A stretch of 64,000 nucleotides of DNA from Ascidia mentula (lineage: Eukaryota > Chordata > Ascidiacea > Phlebobranchia > Ascidiidae): contig OX387203.1 in assembly GCA_947561715.1 (NCBI GenBank), forward strand, positions 15,252,001-15,316,000, in the 5' to 3' direction. Both the position numbers and the translations under genes were made by a program. This document shows positions 47,153-59,726 of this stretch, piece after piece. How positions within the stretch are numbered: the first letter of the stretch is position 1; each line of letters begins with the position of its first letter. A model generated the notes under the pieces. It was not told the origin of the DNA. It ran no database searches and saw nothing but the letters and a program-made list of their open reading frames with translations.

Positions 47153-49194
47153 AATCAAGTGATTTCCGCAATAAAACGATTCTTTGTAAAGTTTGTTTTT
47201 GAAGATAACTGACGCAAAACAGATCCATGTTAATAAACTCAGCTCCATTACCAAAAACACAAAATTCTGATATTTTTATTTGCAAGACAAGTCACGTGAT
47301 GTAGAGTACCGACATAGGTTAATGCTTTAATTAAATTTTAGGATTTAATTTGTGAGATGGGGATTGCAACGAAACAAAACATAACGCTGAGTCCTAGTGA
47401 AAATCTACACAACCCCAAACTACGTGTAGAAACCTGTGAAAAAGTAGAAACAAACCGATCTGTAACGAATTAAATTGTTATATTGTCGGGGTATGTCCCC
47501 GCTGAGCTACCGTGGGGTACGACTACGTCTCAGGCCTCGCACCCAAGGGAAGTCTCGATGGCAACACGGCCTCGTAGACAACTTGCCTTGTCTATCTCAA
47601 GGTTTACTGTTGGAGTTAAAGAACTCCTTTACACAAGTCTGTGCGTCTTCTAAATAGTCTTAACTCCCGACTAAACACATACATCCACCAAACTTCAAGC
47701 CAGTCCAAAGTTGTTCATAAATCCGTTTATTGTCGATATTCCAGTACTATATACAGCACAGAAGTTTCTTCAAAACATGGACAGTACTAAAGCAGAATCA
47801 ACAGACTAGACCCTTACACAGCAACAGTAAAAACACACTGATTTGGCAGACGCTGGTCGCTCTGCTTATAGAGCCTGCGGTTGGCCACCACACGTATTGA
47901 TGCCTTATTTGGAGTTGTTGCGCAACTTGAAGTTGGCCAATTTGGTCGATTACGTCAGTTATTTATATAGCTTGATTAGGTAAATATGTTGTTTATGTTT
48001 AGGTTGACTTTGTTTTCCGATTAACTAAAAGTAGTTATGTTTATTTTAGCTTTATTTATCATTTGCGAAAGAAGTACTTGTGTTTAAATTAACCTTATTT
48101 ATTATTTGCCAAAGAAACGCCTATAATTATTTTAATTTTAATTTAAGCAGTTAGTATAGTTGCCTAACCTATATAGCTTTATTGCCCAAATTACATGGTT
48201 AATAACACAACTTTAATGTGGTTGCTTATATAGGCTACAATTTTTTTACCGGCCACCAGGTCGGCAGGTTTTTCTTGTTAAATTGTCCGGTCAGGAATTG
48301 ACCTAAACCGGAAATTAGTTTTTTTCCCATGTCGTTTTATTGGAAATCACAACTTGGACATGCGTTGAACGCGTGATAACAATAATTACTACGTTTCCAT
48401 GGCCGCTTTTCAGGCGCAGTACTCGGCCCGAAGGCCTAAAAACGGAAGTGACGTATTAAAACGAGGCGCTTCACTGCGCCTCAACTGCCGATTGGTCGGG
48501 CGGTACAGAAGAGGTTGCCTGACGAAGTTGAGGCGTGGTATACTCGGCCTGAAGGATTTCGGTTTTGTTGATATTGTAACTGCGCATGTTTGTTGGTGTA
48601 CGAATGGTGTTAGTGTTGTTAACCTGAGTAGTAACAATTTGATAAATATAATATTCATGCAGGGAGACAAAAATGTGATTAGCCACCTTGCAAAAAGTGC
48701 GATGAACCGGATTGTGGTAACGCACTATACAGCAGGTTGCTGATGAAATGAGAAAGGACACAGCTTCATTATTTATGACTAATTATTTGCAATTTAATTC
48801 TTTTAATGGATAATTAATGGATCTTAATTGTCATGTAGCTACTGGCCTGAAAGTTCCATATGCTTCCCTTGTTAGCACATACATTTTGATGACTTGTTAT
48901 CACATACAAATGCTCTGTGTTGTAAACAATGCATTAGGTTGTTAATCCAGTAAACATGTAAAGCTCATGCAGACACATGAAGATGGACAGTCACTGAAAC
49001 TTCACATAAGCTTAATCATGGTGCACAGTATCATGTGTGCATGGACCTAACCATCGAAAGCAGATGGATCTTGTGAATGCTCACCTATGAATGAATTTGT
49101 GTACTATGTTTTGTTTCAATTGAATAAATAAAATCATAAAGTTTTGTGTGGTTTATCAGGACTTCAATATGTAGATATGCATAGTTATGATGTA
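47153..49194. other. No gene seen
   Basis: AT-rich. A GGGGTATGTCCCC hairpin-like block sits at about 47490, and a partly repeated segment at 48410-48570 has two ACTCGGCC(C/T)GAAGG blocks. No coding exon is supported. Confidence 0.5.
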
Positions 49195-49202
49195 GTCTGT
49201 AT

Positions 49203-49666
49203 TAGTGATGCACCGAAACAGCTATTTTTATATTCGGCCGAAACCGAATATTCGGCAAAATATTCGGCAAAAGTTGCCGAATTAACTCGGCCGAATCAAC
49301 CGAAACTAATTTTGGTATCCATCTCTTTAAACGCAATAAATTTAAACAAAACATATACTGGATTAGATCTTATATCCTATCATACAGCCTTTTTTGGTGC
49401 TTAAAGAATAACCTCGTCTTCTGTACCAAATGCTTAAAGTTAATTTTTATCATTTCTGTGAAAGTCAACAAATGAAACAAACACATTCGTACAGTTTAAA
49501 CAATGATTTTAACCTTTTTTAAACTTTGCGTATCAGCGTTAGATGCAGTAAAAAAGTTTCGGTTTCTGCCGAATTTTGCTGAAATATTCGGCCGAAACCG
49601 AATAATTGCGAAAACCTTAGTTTCGGCCGAATAAATTCGGCAAACCGAACTTTCGGTGCATCCCTA
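49203..49666. mobile_element. hAT-type MITE, 464 bp with 8-bp target duplication
   Basis: Termini TAGTGATGCACCGAAA and TTTCGGTGCATCCCTA are inverted repeats. They are flanked by the perfect 8-bp duplication GTCTGTAT at 49195-49202 and 49667-49674. Subterminal regions repeat ATTCGGC-type words in both orientations. There is no transposase, so it is non-autonomous. Confidence 0.95.
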
Positions 49667-50139
49667 GTCTGTATAATGTGTACTTTTTTAAACTTCTTTT
49701 TTCTACAAAGAGCGGATATAGGCCAGGTTGGTGGTGATTCAATGTATTGTGGCTCTATTTTATGTCTAATAGCTAGGAAGACCGCATTCTTTGACTGTAT
49801 TCTCCACAACATGCAAAGTCTCAACGGACATGGAAACGCAAGCGGTTTTGCGCCTGTTCGTTCGAGCCATGTTTTCATACGCTTTCGGCCTTTTTTGTAT
49901 ATACATGTGTTGTGCGGCCACAGTATGAAGTTAGTGAGGGTTGAGATTGTCCAAGTAACAAAACGTGGGTAGAATTGCTGGTAAGTTCCCGTTAGTTAGT
50001 GTTTGTGATGTAAATTAAGACCGCATATCAGTATTTCTAAAAGTGTCATAGAGAAACTCAGTGACGTCACAAGGCAACCGGTGATGCATTTGGGGTCAAT
50101 TTTCGGGTTGAATGAGCAGGGAGTCACGTGCTGTAGCCA

Positions 50140-50560
50140 GGGCGATTTTTAGTGTGTTTGGTGCAGTTTTAGTGCATTTTTTGCCCTTCTCAGTCAGCTA
50201 GACATTTGGTGCTGGGTGCTGTGAAAAAGTTAGTTGAAAAAGCACCAAAATGCTCTAGTGTTCATAGCTCAAAATTGAATCACAGAAGTATACCTTAATT
50301 TGTGATTTTATGTTAGGCCCGCCTCTTGTCTACGCATTCAGGACAAAATTAGTTGCAGAACATTATTTTAGGTGAATAAGCTGTATGCAAAAAATGTAAG
50401 TTGGGTTTGCGAAAAAATGAATCACAAAAACCTGACCTAGATTGCAATTTAATGTTGGCCCCAACCCTTTTCTACGCAATGGCAAAAAAATTTGCACAGG
50501 GAAGGTTGCTTTGGTTGCCCCCTGGGGCTGTTTTTCCTATAGGAGAGTGGTTTCCAAAGT
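50140..50560 (+). repeat. Dispersed repeat, copy 2 (relative at 4510-4930)
   Basis: Diverged relative of the repeat at 4510-4930, same orientation, with the GCCAGGGCGATTT block and two GAATCACA(G/A)AA blocks. Confidence 0.6.
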
Positions 50561-50826
50561 GGGCGCCAGCGTCCCCCTAGGGGCGTTTGCAATCGTACGG
50601 GGGGTGCTGGAGACTAAATGGGCGATTGGGGGGCGCTTGAGGGTATGGCCAATTTTCTTTTACAGCGTAAGTCAGTGTTTCCCAACCGGCGGTACGTTTA
50701 CCACTAGTGATATGCGACTGCATTCCAGGTGGCACGCGAGCACCTTTCCGTAATTATCTTAGCTCTTACTTGGTGGGACGTGCGTTCAGCGCATTCACCA
50801 CTCCTTTAGATGGAAAAAGAAACCGT

Positions 50827-50938
50827 CTTGATATCGACAATTGAGGAGACTTGATATCGACAATTGAGGAGTCTTGATATCGACAATTGAGGAGACTTGA
50901 TATCGACAATTGAGGAGACTTGATATCGAAATTTGATG
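50827..50938 (+). repeat. 23-bp tandem repeat, five units
   Basis: Units of CTTGATATCGACAATTGAGG with a GA/GT ending follow head to tail; the last is diverged. Each unit has a GATATC palindrome and a CAATTG palindrome. There are no unique spacers. Confidence 0.95.
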
Positions 50939-51159
50939 GAAATAAGTCCGCACTCCGATCGCTTGGAGGAAAGCGTCGCAAGTTTCTGGGCTTATTCTTG
51001 TCTGTATTGTCCCGTAATAAACCGATCCATCGTACACTTGTAACAATGTCTCACCAACGATAACCGGAATGTCTTTCCATCTTCTGCTTTCAATGATTTC
51101 TCTCACCAGGTTATTACTACACGATCTGAAGTTGGCTTTCCCTGTCATGTACAAAAGCT

Positions 51160-52400
51160 TAACAACACTCAGATAAGCAATAGATAAGTGGAGAAACTTA
51201 TAATCACTTAAATCTTAGCATAGTTTTGTATTTGTTAAATTAATCCTTGTGTTAATTAAACTTTTGCCATAAGTGTAAAATGTTTGAGAAACACCGGATT
51301 GAACAATGTTTCCCATTTATTAATTTTTTTCTGAGAATTTTCCGACACAACTAATGTCATCCAACATTGCTTTGATATCAACATAAGTTGACACATAATA
51401 GGATTGCAATATTTTTTAACGGAATCTGCTTAGTGTGTATTTTTATGATAATGATATTGACTTCACAGATTAAACTGTTTTATGTTGATCACATGACTTA
51501 CTTATGTCAAGTCCGAAGTGCCGACCTATTGCTCTACGATGCATTTCAACAATGTTCGGTCGAATGGTATTCGTGTTCAGTAAAGACATTAATACCATCG
51601 TCAAACTCCTGTGGAAAATAAAACATAAGTTTTTTTCACACAAAGACCTGAATATCTCAGCTGTTGTGTGACCAGGCTGAAAGTGGAATGGAAATAGACA
51701 CCAGAGAGTAAGTTACGATTTAAACCTACCTGAGGAAAGCAACTTTTAAGCTAGCATCAACATGGAAGTGAAATGTATCGAGTTACAAGCAGAAAGCCTA
51801 AGATGTAACCATGACAGGGCATGAACAAAATTACAGTATAAAATAGCCTGATGTCAACGCATATATTTTCAAGAATACATGTTTCGGTAAAAGCATCCTT
51901 AGTTCTAAAATGAAACGGAAAACAAAAGTAAAAGCTGAAAAACAAATGCTAAAACTGGCCGAGCAAATAAGCTACTGGTGGTAACCTCCAAGTCACTGTG
52001 ACATGCAATGTCTGGTGACCTACTTGCGTGGTGTAGCACCGCGGCCGCAAGCATGCGTTGCGTGTGTAGATAAAAACGTTGGGCATATCACGTGATCGCC
52101 GATAATACTATTTTTGTATATTGATTTGTGCGTTTAAAATTATTTGCCACTTGTTTTCACAAATGTCCAAATGCTCCATAGGAGAGCTGCAGACAAGGTC
52201 TCATCAGTGCAGCTGTTGTGTGGCACTGTGCTAGCTTTCACACTAGCAGGCACACTTTCACACTAGTCTCCACTTTGTGGTACCTTTCGGTCAACGTCGA
52301 TCTCCATAGGGGGTTGTTCCAGAAACACCACAGAGTAGCATGTAGCCGAATCAGGTCTTTTGTAGAACGTTGCTGGGTGATGTGCCTGAAAATGGCGGAG
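51160..52400. other. No gene seen
   Basis: AT-rich DNA without supported exons. The stretch 52190-52390 may be the start of the retroelement that follows, but no LTR boundary is recognisable. Confidence 0.4.
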
Positions 52401-52410
52401 TAGCGCACTT

Positions 52411-52860
52411 TTGTCTCCCGCTTCATCGATGCTGAATGTTCTTTATCCGGGAAGATATCTTAGTGCTTATTGCTTAATAGGACGGGGCAGAAGCAGGTTT
52501 AACAATCGAAAAGGCTCAATTCGCGCTCAAGCTATCGAGGCCCTGTTAAATATCTCTGAGTCAATTAGAGTTATTTACAATAGTGCCCCACCTTCGGACT
52601 CTCCATTGAGATCAACAAGAAGACGCAGACGTCGATCACCAGCTAGCAGACCAAGATACCCGGCAAACCGACGAGGAAGCCCGTACAACCCCAGGCGACC
52701 AGCACGCCAAACCAGGCACCCAGGTGACAATCTGTCTCCAACATCTCAAACATTTTTCGACCAGGATTTCCAGCTCTATTCCCGCCCGCACAACAACTCA
52801 ACATTGGACCCCCTCTTGCCAAGCGCACGCGCATTAAAACCACAACCCCTTATGACCTAA
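52411..52860 (+). CDS. Arg-rich leader frame of element A
   Basis: 149-codon open frame with a strongly basic Arg/Pro segment (TRRRRRRSPASRP) that overlaps the gag start by its stop. It includes a helical EALLNISESIRVIYN stretch. It could be an N-terminal gag extension in another frame or a separate nucleic-acid-binding product. No family is recognised. Confidence 0.35.
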   Translation: MSPASSMLNVLYPGRYLSAYCLIGRGRSRFNNRKGSIRAQAIEALLNISESIRVIYNSAPPSDSPLRSTRRRRRRSPASRPRYPANRRGSPYNPRRPARQTRHPGDNLSPTSQTFFDQDFQLYSRPHNNSTLDPLLPSARALKPQPLMT

Positions 52861-53562
52861 TGGTCGCCATGTCAACAGGCGAAGCAGAAATTCCCATGGT
52901 TTCGCCGCAAAGTGTTTCATCGGAAACAAACGAGTCAGTGCCTTCGATGTCCAATCACGTTAATGTTGCTAACGCCGCAAATGAAACGCCACCACAGCTG
53001 ATGGTCAAACAAACCTTCCAGCTCGCAAGGTTTTGGCCCAACGCCCAAATTCATGCGCAATGTTTCCAATATGCCGATAGACAATTTTTAAAAAAAGCAA
53101 TCACCTCGGATTATGACAAATTCGATTTTTTGGTAAAAAGTTTTTCGAAAGAGCAAACGTCACAGTTTCAAAACTTAATTTCGCAGGCCTCTGTAACTGA
53201 TACGCCGTATAATACCCTTGAGAAGGCATTAATTAAGCAAGCTACCGGATTGGGCGCCCAAATTTGGCAGGCGGACATTTCAAATCTCGTTCAACAACCC
53301 AATGAATTCCCAAGTGTTTATTTACATCGTTTGGCAAACGCCTGTGCTGAAAACACGCATACCAACCCATTAGCACGAAAATTAGTGTTAAACGAACTTC
53401 TGCAACGCATGCCAACAGAAATTCAAACCTTGATTAAGTCACAAAATCCTGATACATCGCTAGAAGACATTGGAATTTTAGCAGATCGAATTTCAGATAC
53501 CAACCCAAATGCGCCAAGCGACCGCACGCAGCCAAACGAAATGCAACGTTTAACAAGCCAAA
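52860..53562 (+). pseudogene. Element A gag, 5' part (Ty3/gypsy type)
   Basis: Starts at ATG 52860. The capsid-type region has FQLARFWPNAQIHAQC, TPYNTLEKALIKQ, LNELLQRMPTEIQTLI and DTSLEDIGILADRI, the same order as in B gag. The A frame ends at about 53562, where B-type sequence begins abruptly. Confidence 0.75.
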
Positions 53563-55464
53563 GTCGGTCATTTGATTTGAAATAGAGATGATCGTTTTCC
53601 GTTCACAGCATTGAAACAGAGCTTACTTAAATTTTATGAGTCTCAGGAACAGGTTCGGTTGACGAAATTGCTGAATTCCTCTTGTTCCGACAACAAGCGC
53701 CCCACTGAACTTCTAAGTAAGATGAAATCTTGCCGTCGAACTATAGGGAATTGTGCGTCTCCCACCGCTTTGCTTAAAAAGTTACTGTTGGATCGGTTAC
53801 CGAAAGAAATACGATTAATTCTCTCCGCCAGTATGCATTTAAGTTTAGACGAATTAGCTGAGAAAGCAGATAGCATGATGATGATTAATTCGCCTAATTT
53901 GTTTATGCAAAATTCATCTGCGGCATCCGTGTTTTATGCCGTTCCATTGTCGTCGCCTTCTATTGTTAATTCGCAAACGATTGTTAACGACTGTTTTGAC
54001 AAACGTTTTATGAAGCTAACAGAGGATGTTCAGACGATTAAACTCTTCAAACGGCCAGTTTTCTGAATGCTTCACAAGTATTAGATAGGCAGGAAAACAA
54101 CTCTCAACAACAGAGTTTTCCCAGACGCAGGAATTACGTTCAAAGCAATTCGAACCCTAGACCACAGAATAACCAGCCAACAAGTAATTTTCAGAGTAGA
54201 ACCCGCATCAACCAAATGCTTCTGGGTTTCATGGTATGGCACCAGCAAAGTTGTGTTACTACCATCCGACCTGGTTGTGTCATGTATTTAATAAACGAGG
54301 TAGACCCTCGTCGAAGGTGATGAGTCGGCAGGGTCAAAATCATTTTCTTAACAACAAAACTTTCACCGTACTGGACAGGATTAATCGATTGCAATTCCTT
54401 GTTAATTCTGGAAGTGACGTCAGTATCATTCCATGTTGGTTTTCTCCACGTTTGTCTCGACCACAATCAGGTAGATTATTTGGTGCATCTGGAGTCACAT
54501 TTAAGTTTTTTGCTGATGTGTCTTTATCGGTTGACTTTGGTTTAAAGCGAAGCTTGCGGTGGACATTTTTGGTTTGCGATATTGAGAAGCCAATTCTTGG
54601 TGCTGATTTTCTTGATCACTTTGATATACTTGTTGACACTCGACGAAAGAAATTAATTCCGACGGAAAGCCGAGAGCCGAGGGTTCGTTAAACGTCACAA
54701 GTGTTATTATCGTCACCGATCACACGCTTGTGCGAAATTGCAGAAATCATAATCGTCCCATGTTTACGTTGTCCAAAGCAAACAAAACCTTGATCCAATT
54801 TTCAATGCCGATGTTCCAGGTGATAAATTATCTATGGACGAGACATGCGGTGATAACGCTAGCAATGATTGTATTCAACAAACGCTTAACAAATTTGAAG
54901 CTGTTTTAAAGGAATTTTTAACGACCAATACTAGACGCTATAATACTATGTGATAATTTTGTGCAGCTAAAAGTTGGGTTTTTGTAATAGAACAAATCAA
55001 TCAAGTGTAAATTTATTTGTTATTTTGTAAAAAAACATCTTCACTACGTAGAATGTTATAAAATTATTTATAATAATTAAGCTGCCATTAAGTTTGTAAC
55101 AATTACTCTAAACCTGGCCATGTAGTGCTTGGGAATTGAATTTCTCTGTCATTTGGGGAGAAACTACCACAGTAAATGTATCGCCTAGCAACCACATGAT
55201 ACTGGGACACTGCCTGGCAGTAAAACTTTAAACAACCAAATGAACACAGCCTTTAATCAACATGAGATGATTGCATTTCCGGCTTTTTATAAAACTGACA
55301 TTTTATTTCTTCCAGGGATGAGTTTCCACCCGACCATGGAAGTGAGCTGCAGAGTGGGGTTCATAATAGCTGATGTCGATGAAAGTGAATCAAGATCCTC
55401 TAAGCAGGAATGTTCTCTAAATCCTCTTCAAACTTACTGATGTTTTAGATCACATGACAAGGGA
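53563..55464 (+). pseudogene. Gag-protease element B, copy 2, embedded in element A
   Basis: Homologous to 45272-47152, beginning mid-gag at GTCGGTCATTTG. It keeps the same TGA (53583-53585) and the same Asn-for-Asp in the protease (LVNSGSDVS near 54400), has its own frameshift near 53725, and ends at ACATGACAAGG. It again lacks RT. On both sides lies about 175 bp of element A sequence (53388-53562 and 55466-55640). Confidence 0.75.
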
Positions 55465-55465
55465 A

Positions 55466-57150
55466 TAAACGAATTTCTGCAACGCATGCCGACAGAAATT
55501 CAAACCTTGATTAAGTCACAAAATCCTGATACATCGCTAGAAGACATTGGAATTTTTGCTGATCGAATTTCAGATACCAACCCAAATGCGCCAAGCGACC
55601 GCACGCAGCCAAACGAAATGCAACGTTTAACAAGCCAACTACAGGAATTGTTAACTACGTTTCAATCTTCAGCGACAGGACAGGGTACGCAAAAACCGCA
55701 TTATTCAGATCGCCAAAATTATCATTCTTACAACAGGCAAGCACAACCGTTCAGGCTTAACGCATTTGAGCCACGTAATACAGCACCGCAACGCGCGACC
55801 GGAAGCTCTTATCAGCTGTTTCAGCAGCCACAGCAGTACAGTACGTCACAGCAGCCGCGCAAGCCATTTTCGGGATATCCCCCAAATAGACAGCGTTATA
55901 ACTCAGACTTATGTTTTTATCACGCGCGTTTCCGTCCCCGTGCAAATAAAAGCACCCCCCTTGCCAATGGAAAGGCAATAGGCCTAAACAAAGTAACGAA
56001 GTTAAGATCAGACGTGAAGCAAAACCCGAACCAATATTCCCGCATATTCCATATATTTATGACAAGTTACATAATTTTTTGCTCTTACTTGACTCAGGTT
56101 CTTCAAGCAATCTTCTTCCAATAGACAAAGAAACGCAGATTGTTCATAATAACTTCTTGACGGCAGATGGAACTCCCATACCATGGTATGGTCAGAAGAC
56201 TTTAACAATTGATATAGGTTTCGGCCCAGCACCAGTTGTATTCAATCTTTGCACAGTTGACAAGCCCATTCTTGGCTACCCGTTTCTCGCAGAACATCAG
56301 TTAATCTTAAAACCGGCTCTTGGAACCTTAGAATCAGCAATCACCCACACTAGCGTACCTATAGCAACTTCCACTTCGGTCACTATCTCTAACATGGATA
56401 TGCTTTCCGACCCACGTTTCCGCAATATTCTAGACCAATACCCAACCCTCGCAGAACCGCCGGATTATAAAGAACCCCCAAAACACCCAATAGTCGCAGA
56501 ATTGACAACCAATGGGAAAACTCCAAATTTTCCCGTACGACGCATTCGCCCAGACCTCCTACCAAAGGCCAAAGAGGAAATTAAACGCATGGTTGACAGC
56601 AACCTAGCAACCATAGGCAGCTCGAATTATGGATCGCCACTGGTCATCGTCACCAAGGCAAACGGAAATCTGAGGTTATGTGGGGATTTCCGAAAAATTA
56701 ATAGCATTCTTAAAGCAAATGTATATCCCATTCCACGACTTACTTCTATACAAGACCTACTATATGGTTCAACAGTTTATTCTACCATTGACTTAACCGC
56801 AGCTTTCCATAACATCCCATTAAACCCGGAAGATAGCCACAAAACTGCAATCAAAACACCAGTGGGCAGTCTAATTTTCAACCGACTTCCCTTTGGGTTA
56901 AAAACAGCACCAAGCTACTTCCAGCAATTAGCAGACCTCGTAGTTGCTCCTATCAACCATTTCGTCTTTTTGTACTTAGATGGCGCACTCACATTCAGCA
57001 AAACAGCTGATGAACACGAGAAACATCCCAAACTATTCTTGGACAGATTACAACTCTTTGGCCTAAAAGTTAACCGTGACAAATGTTGTTTCGGACGCAA
57101 GGAGGTGACATTCTTAGGTCACAAGGTCACCCCAAACGGCCTTCAGCCCC
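55466..57150 (+). pseudogene. Element A gag end, protease and reverse transcriptase
   Basis: A gag frame (55486-56124) overlaps a pol frame (56079-57215) in the -1 frame, as in many retroelements. Protease DSGSSSNLLP with the catalytic Asp intact is followed by ILGYPFLAEH. RT motifs are present in order: LVIVTKANGNLRLCGDFRKIN, STIDLTAAFHNIPL, LPFGLKTAPSYFQ, and FLYLDGALTF where YLDD is expected, so the second catalytic Asp is Gly. It ends in the connection region (VTFLGHKVTPNG) without RNase H or integrase. Confidence 0.85.
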
Positions 57151-57799
57151 TGGTATTCTGTCATCAGCACCACTTTTTGTCCGACAGTGGCGCTGCCTAC
57201 GAGTTCGCGTTATAAATGATTTATTTAATTCGCCACAATCAACCACTAATGTATTTTTCGCAGTATAGTTGTAACTAGAAATGTTGAAATCAAATTAAAA
57301 ATCGACGGAAAAGTGAGGTTAAAGTTATGACATCACACCCAATGACGTCATGTAATGTTCACTGGGCAAAGAAACGCACCATCCCCGTCTTATCGAAGTA
57401 CAGAGTAGTGTTGTTGCTGCTCTACCCTTGCTTTTCCGATAATTAAGGACAAATAAGCCTTTGCTTTGTGACGTCACAGTGACATATTTTTGTGTGACGC
57501 AAAATCTTGTCCTGACCTTTGAGGTAACGTAATCTGTGGATTCTCCTATGTTTGAACTATTCAATATTTGCAATATAAGGCGCGTTCTGCAATGTAAACA
57601 TTGCATTTTATTGACGCGAGCGCCTTGTGTGGTGTAACTGCTGTTTCACTGTTCAACGATATTGAAGAACTCTCTACAAAAGTTAAGCACACTGAAATTT
57701 ATTGTTATTAATGTTGTAATATTAAATCTATTTCCACTGTTTTCTGCTAACCTGTTTGAAAGATAAGGAGCAATCTGTTGTCCATGACCGCATCGGCTC

Positions 57800-57984
57800 G
57801 TTGAGAGATGAAGTACGGGAGAGCAAGAACTCCACTGACAATTAACACCCTGAAAGAGCTAGTGCAGTAGATGAGAGAGATGCGGAAGAGCCAGACCTTT
57901 CTCCAAGAGAAGTTTGAAGAAATGAAGAAAAAGCTCTCCACAAACAAAGTGGTGATTCACTCGCTCCAATCTGAGAATAGGGAG
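57800..57984 (+). pseudogene. Coiled-coil fragment with in-frame stop
   Basis: A plus-strand frame with TINTLKELVQ, then TAG, then MREMRKSQTFLQEKFEEMKK and LQSENRELT reads as a coiled coil, resembling LINE ORF1-type proteins. It ends against the TTAA that borders the piggyBac relic. The identity is uncertain. Confidence 0.3.
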
Positions 57985-57988
57985 TTAA

Positions 57989-59105
57989 CCCTTTAAGTAT
58001 GGAAGGCACCTATATGTGCCCAAAATGACATCTTTGTTCTGGGATTGTCAAACGCTAGTTACTTGTCCTAATTTGTTAGCAAATAGCTCATTAAAAGTAT
58101 AAAAGACCAAACATTCTATTCATCAGAAATTAAACGCATGTTTGTATTTGACTTTTTTGAGTATTTCAGTGTTTTTCCGAAATTTTTTTTTGTTTTTTTT
58201 TGCAACAAACAATCTTCAACTTCTGCCATGTACTACCCAAACGAATGCTTTCAGCGTTTGGTGATCTATTGTAAAAATGCACCTGATGACCCAAGCTTTC
58301 AATTAAACTAAAAAATTTTCCACACTTGTGACGTAATGATGATGTCATAATCACAACAACAAAAAATTTGATTTCTATTTTGAAATATTTTTTCAAAAAA
58401 ATTTTGAAATATAGATATGAAATAATTTGACACATGTGAAGTGTAATTATTGCACATAGCTTTCGGCAAAAAATAGAGTATAGGCACCTTAGCTGTGTGC
58501 AACAACAACGAGAAAATCACAAAAAGTTAACACAACACAAATTCTTACATTCCCAAACTTTTATGATATAATTTAAAACAATCATTGCATAAATGCTTTG
58601 GGCATCCAGAACATTTGTACATGGTCGACTTGCGTTGACCAATTGTCCGACCAGAACAGTGATAGCAATCTCGTTTGCATGACGTTTCTGGATAGTGACC
58701 ACGAGAAACTGTAGAATGCACTATTTTTTTATACCCCATACAACGATCTTTTGTATAAAAGCCTGTTGTGTCATCTTGGTTTTGTGTGCACTTTGATACA
58801 AAATATGACTGTGTTGACGATTGCTATGGACAATAACATGTCAATAATTCTGCGATACCACTTCCCTCGATGAAGAAACAAATAAACTTTTGATTTTTCG
58901 TGCAACAGGTCCACTCCACCCATAAACATGTTGTATTGGTTCACAGCAAATGGCTTGGCGAAAACTTGTGATTTTTTGTCTCTAATTTTATTTGGAATGC
59001 GTCCACTGTGATGAACTGTGGAAAGCATGGTTACGCGTTTGGCATGTTGCCAAGCACAAGCCAAAAGGTTGCCACACTTCGCAAAAACTGGATCATCACC
59101 TTATT
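57989..59105 (-). mobile_element. piggyBac-type element relic
   Basis: The target site TTAA (57985-57988) is followed by CCCTTTAAGTATGG, a piggyBac-style terminus. Minus-strand frames inside encode the C-terminal half of a piggyBac transposase. The other end is missing: near 59095 the transposase frame runs into LTR-like sequence. Confidence 0.65.
58545..59105 (-). pseudogene. piggyBac transposase, C-terminal half
   Basis: Frame 59105-58771 has VTMLSTVHHSGRIP, NQYNMFMGGVDLLH and GKWYRRIIDMLLSIAIVNT, the conserved YN-MGGVD block and following helix of DDE_Tnp_1_7. After a frameshift, 58739-58545 has the C-terminal zinc ribbon (CYHC, KCSGCPKHLCNDCFKLYH). The N-terminal half with the first catalytic Asp residues is absent. 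Confidence 0.8.
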
Positions 59106-59260
59106 TTTGTGTATATATGTGCATGCTTTCTTGACTAAACCAACGCTCACTCTTAGTCTCAATCTCAGTCTTTCTTTACTTCAGCTATGCGTTGTTTGTT
59201 AACCTGCTTCTGCCTCGTTCTATAAAGCAACCAGAACTAGGATAACTTCACGAATAATTA
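59095..59260 (+). mobile_element. LTR fragment (subfamily 2 relative)
   Basis: Sequence TATATATGTGCATGC...GTCTCAATCTCAGTC resembles the internal part of the LTR at 62917-63515 (about 63200-63290). It truncates the piggyBac transposase. Confidence 0.45.
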
Positions 59261-59726
59261 TTGTATTCAAAACTGTTATCGGCTTCATTAGAACGGTACA
59301 TTACAACTCTTTAATAGAATGTAGAATCCAAGCGAATGGAATAGACTAAACTGAATTTCTCCATTATGAGAGCTGATTGGTCAATATTGTCACGTGATAT
59401 CACGAACCGCTCGAAGTAATATAATACAAGAACATAAAATACAGGATATTGTCAGCCAGTACACATCTAGGTTATATGTGTGCACCGGACAGTCACTGGT
59501 TCACACGATTTGGTGCACACTAACGGAAGGAGATCCTTCGCGTATAATAAGGGACGAATTGAAATGGTTAGTTTAATGCAAGAGTATGTATCCTGTGAGA
59601 ATATTTAATATGGTAAACAGGATATTAAATGAATCGCTTTACTCGATTTGGGTTGGAAATCGATTCATTTAATAAACTCGATTTGGGCAGCTTTGTGTAA
59701 CGCCTGCTCGTCGTCCGAACCAAATA

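Noticed and set aside
47460..47560. tRNA-like or structured RNA around the GGGGTATGTCCCC hairpin
   Set aside because: Only an A-box-like word is present, with no B box and no consistent fold.
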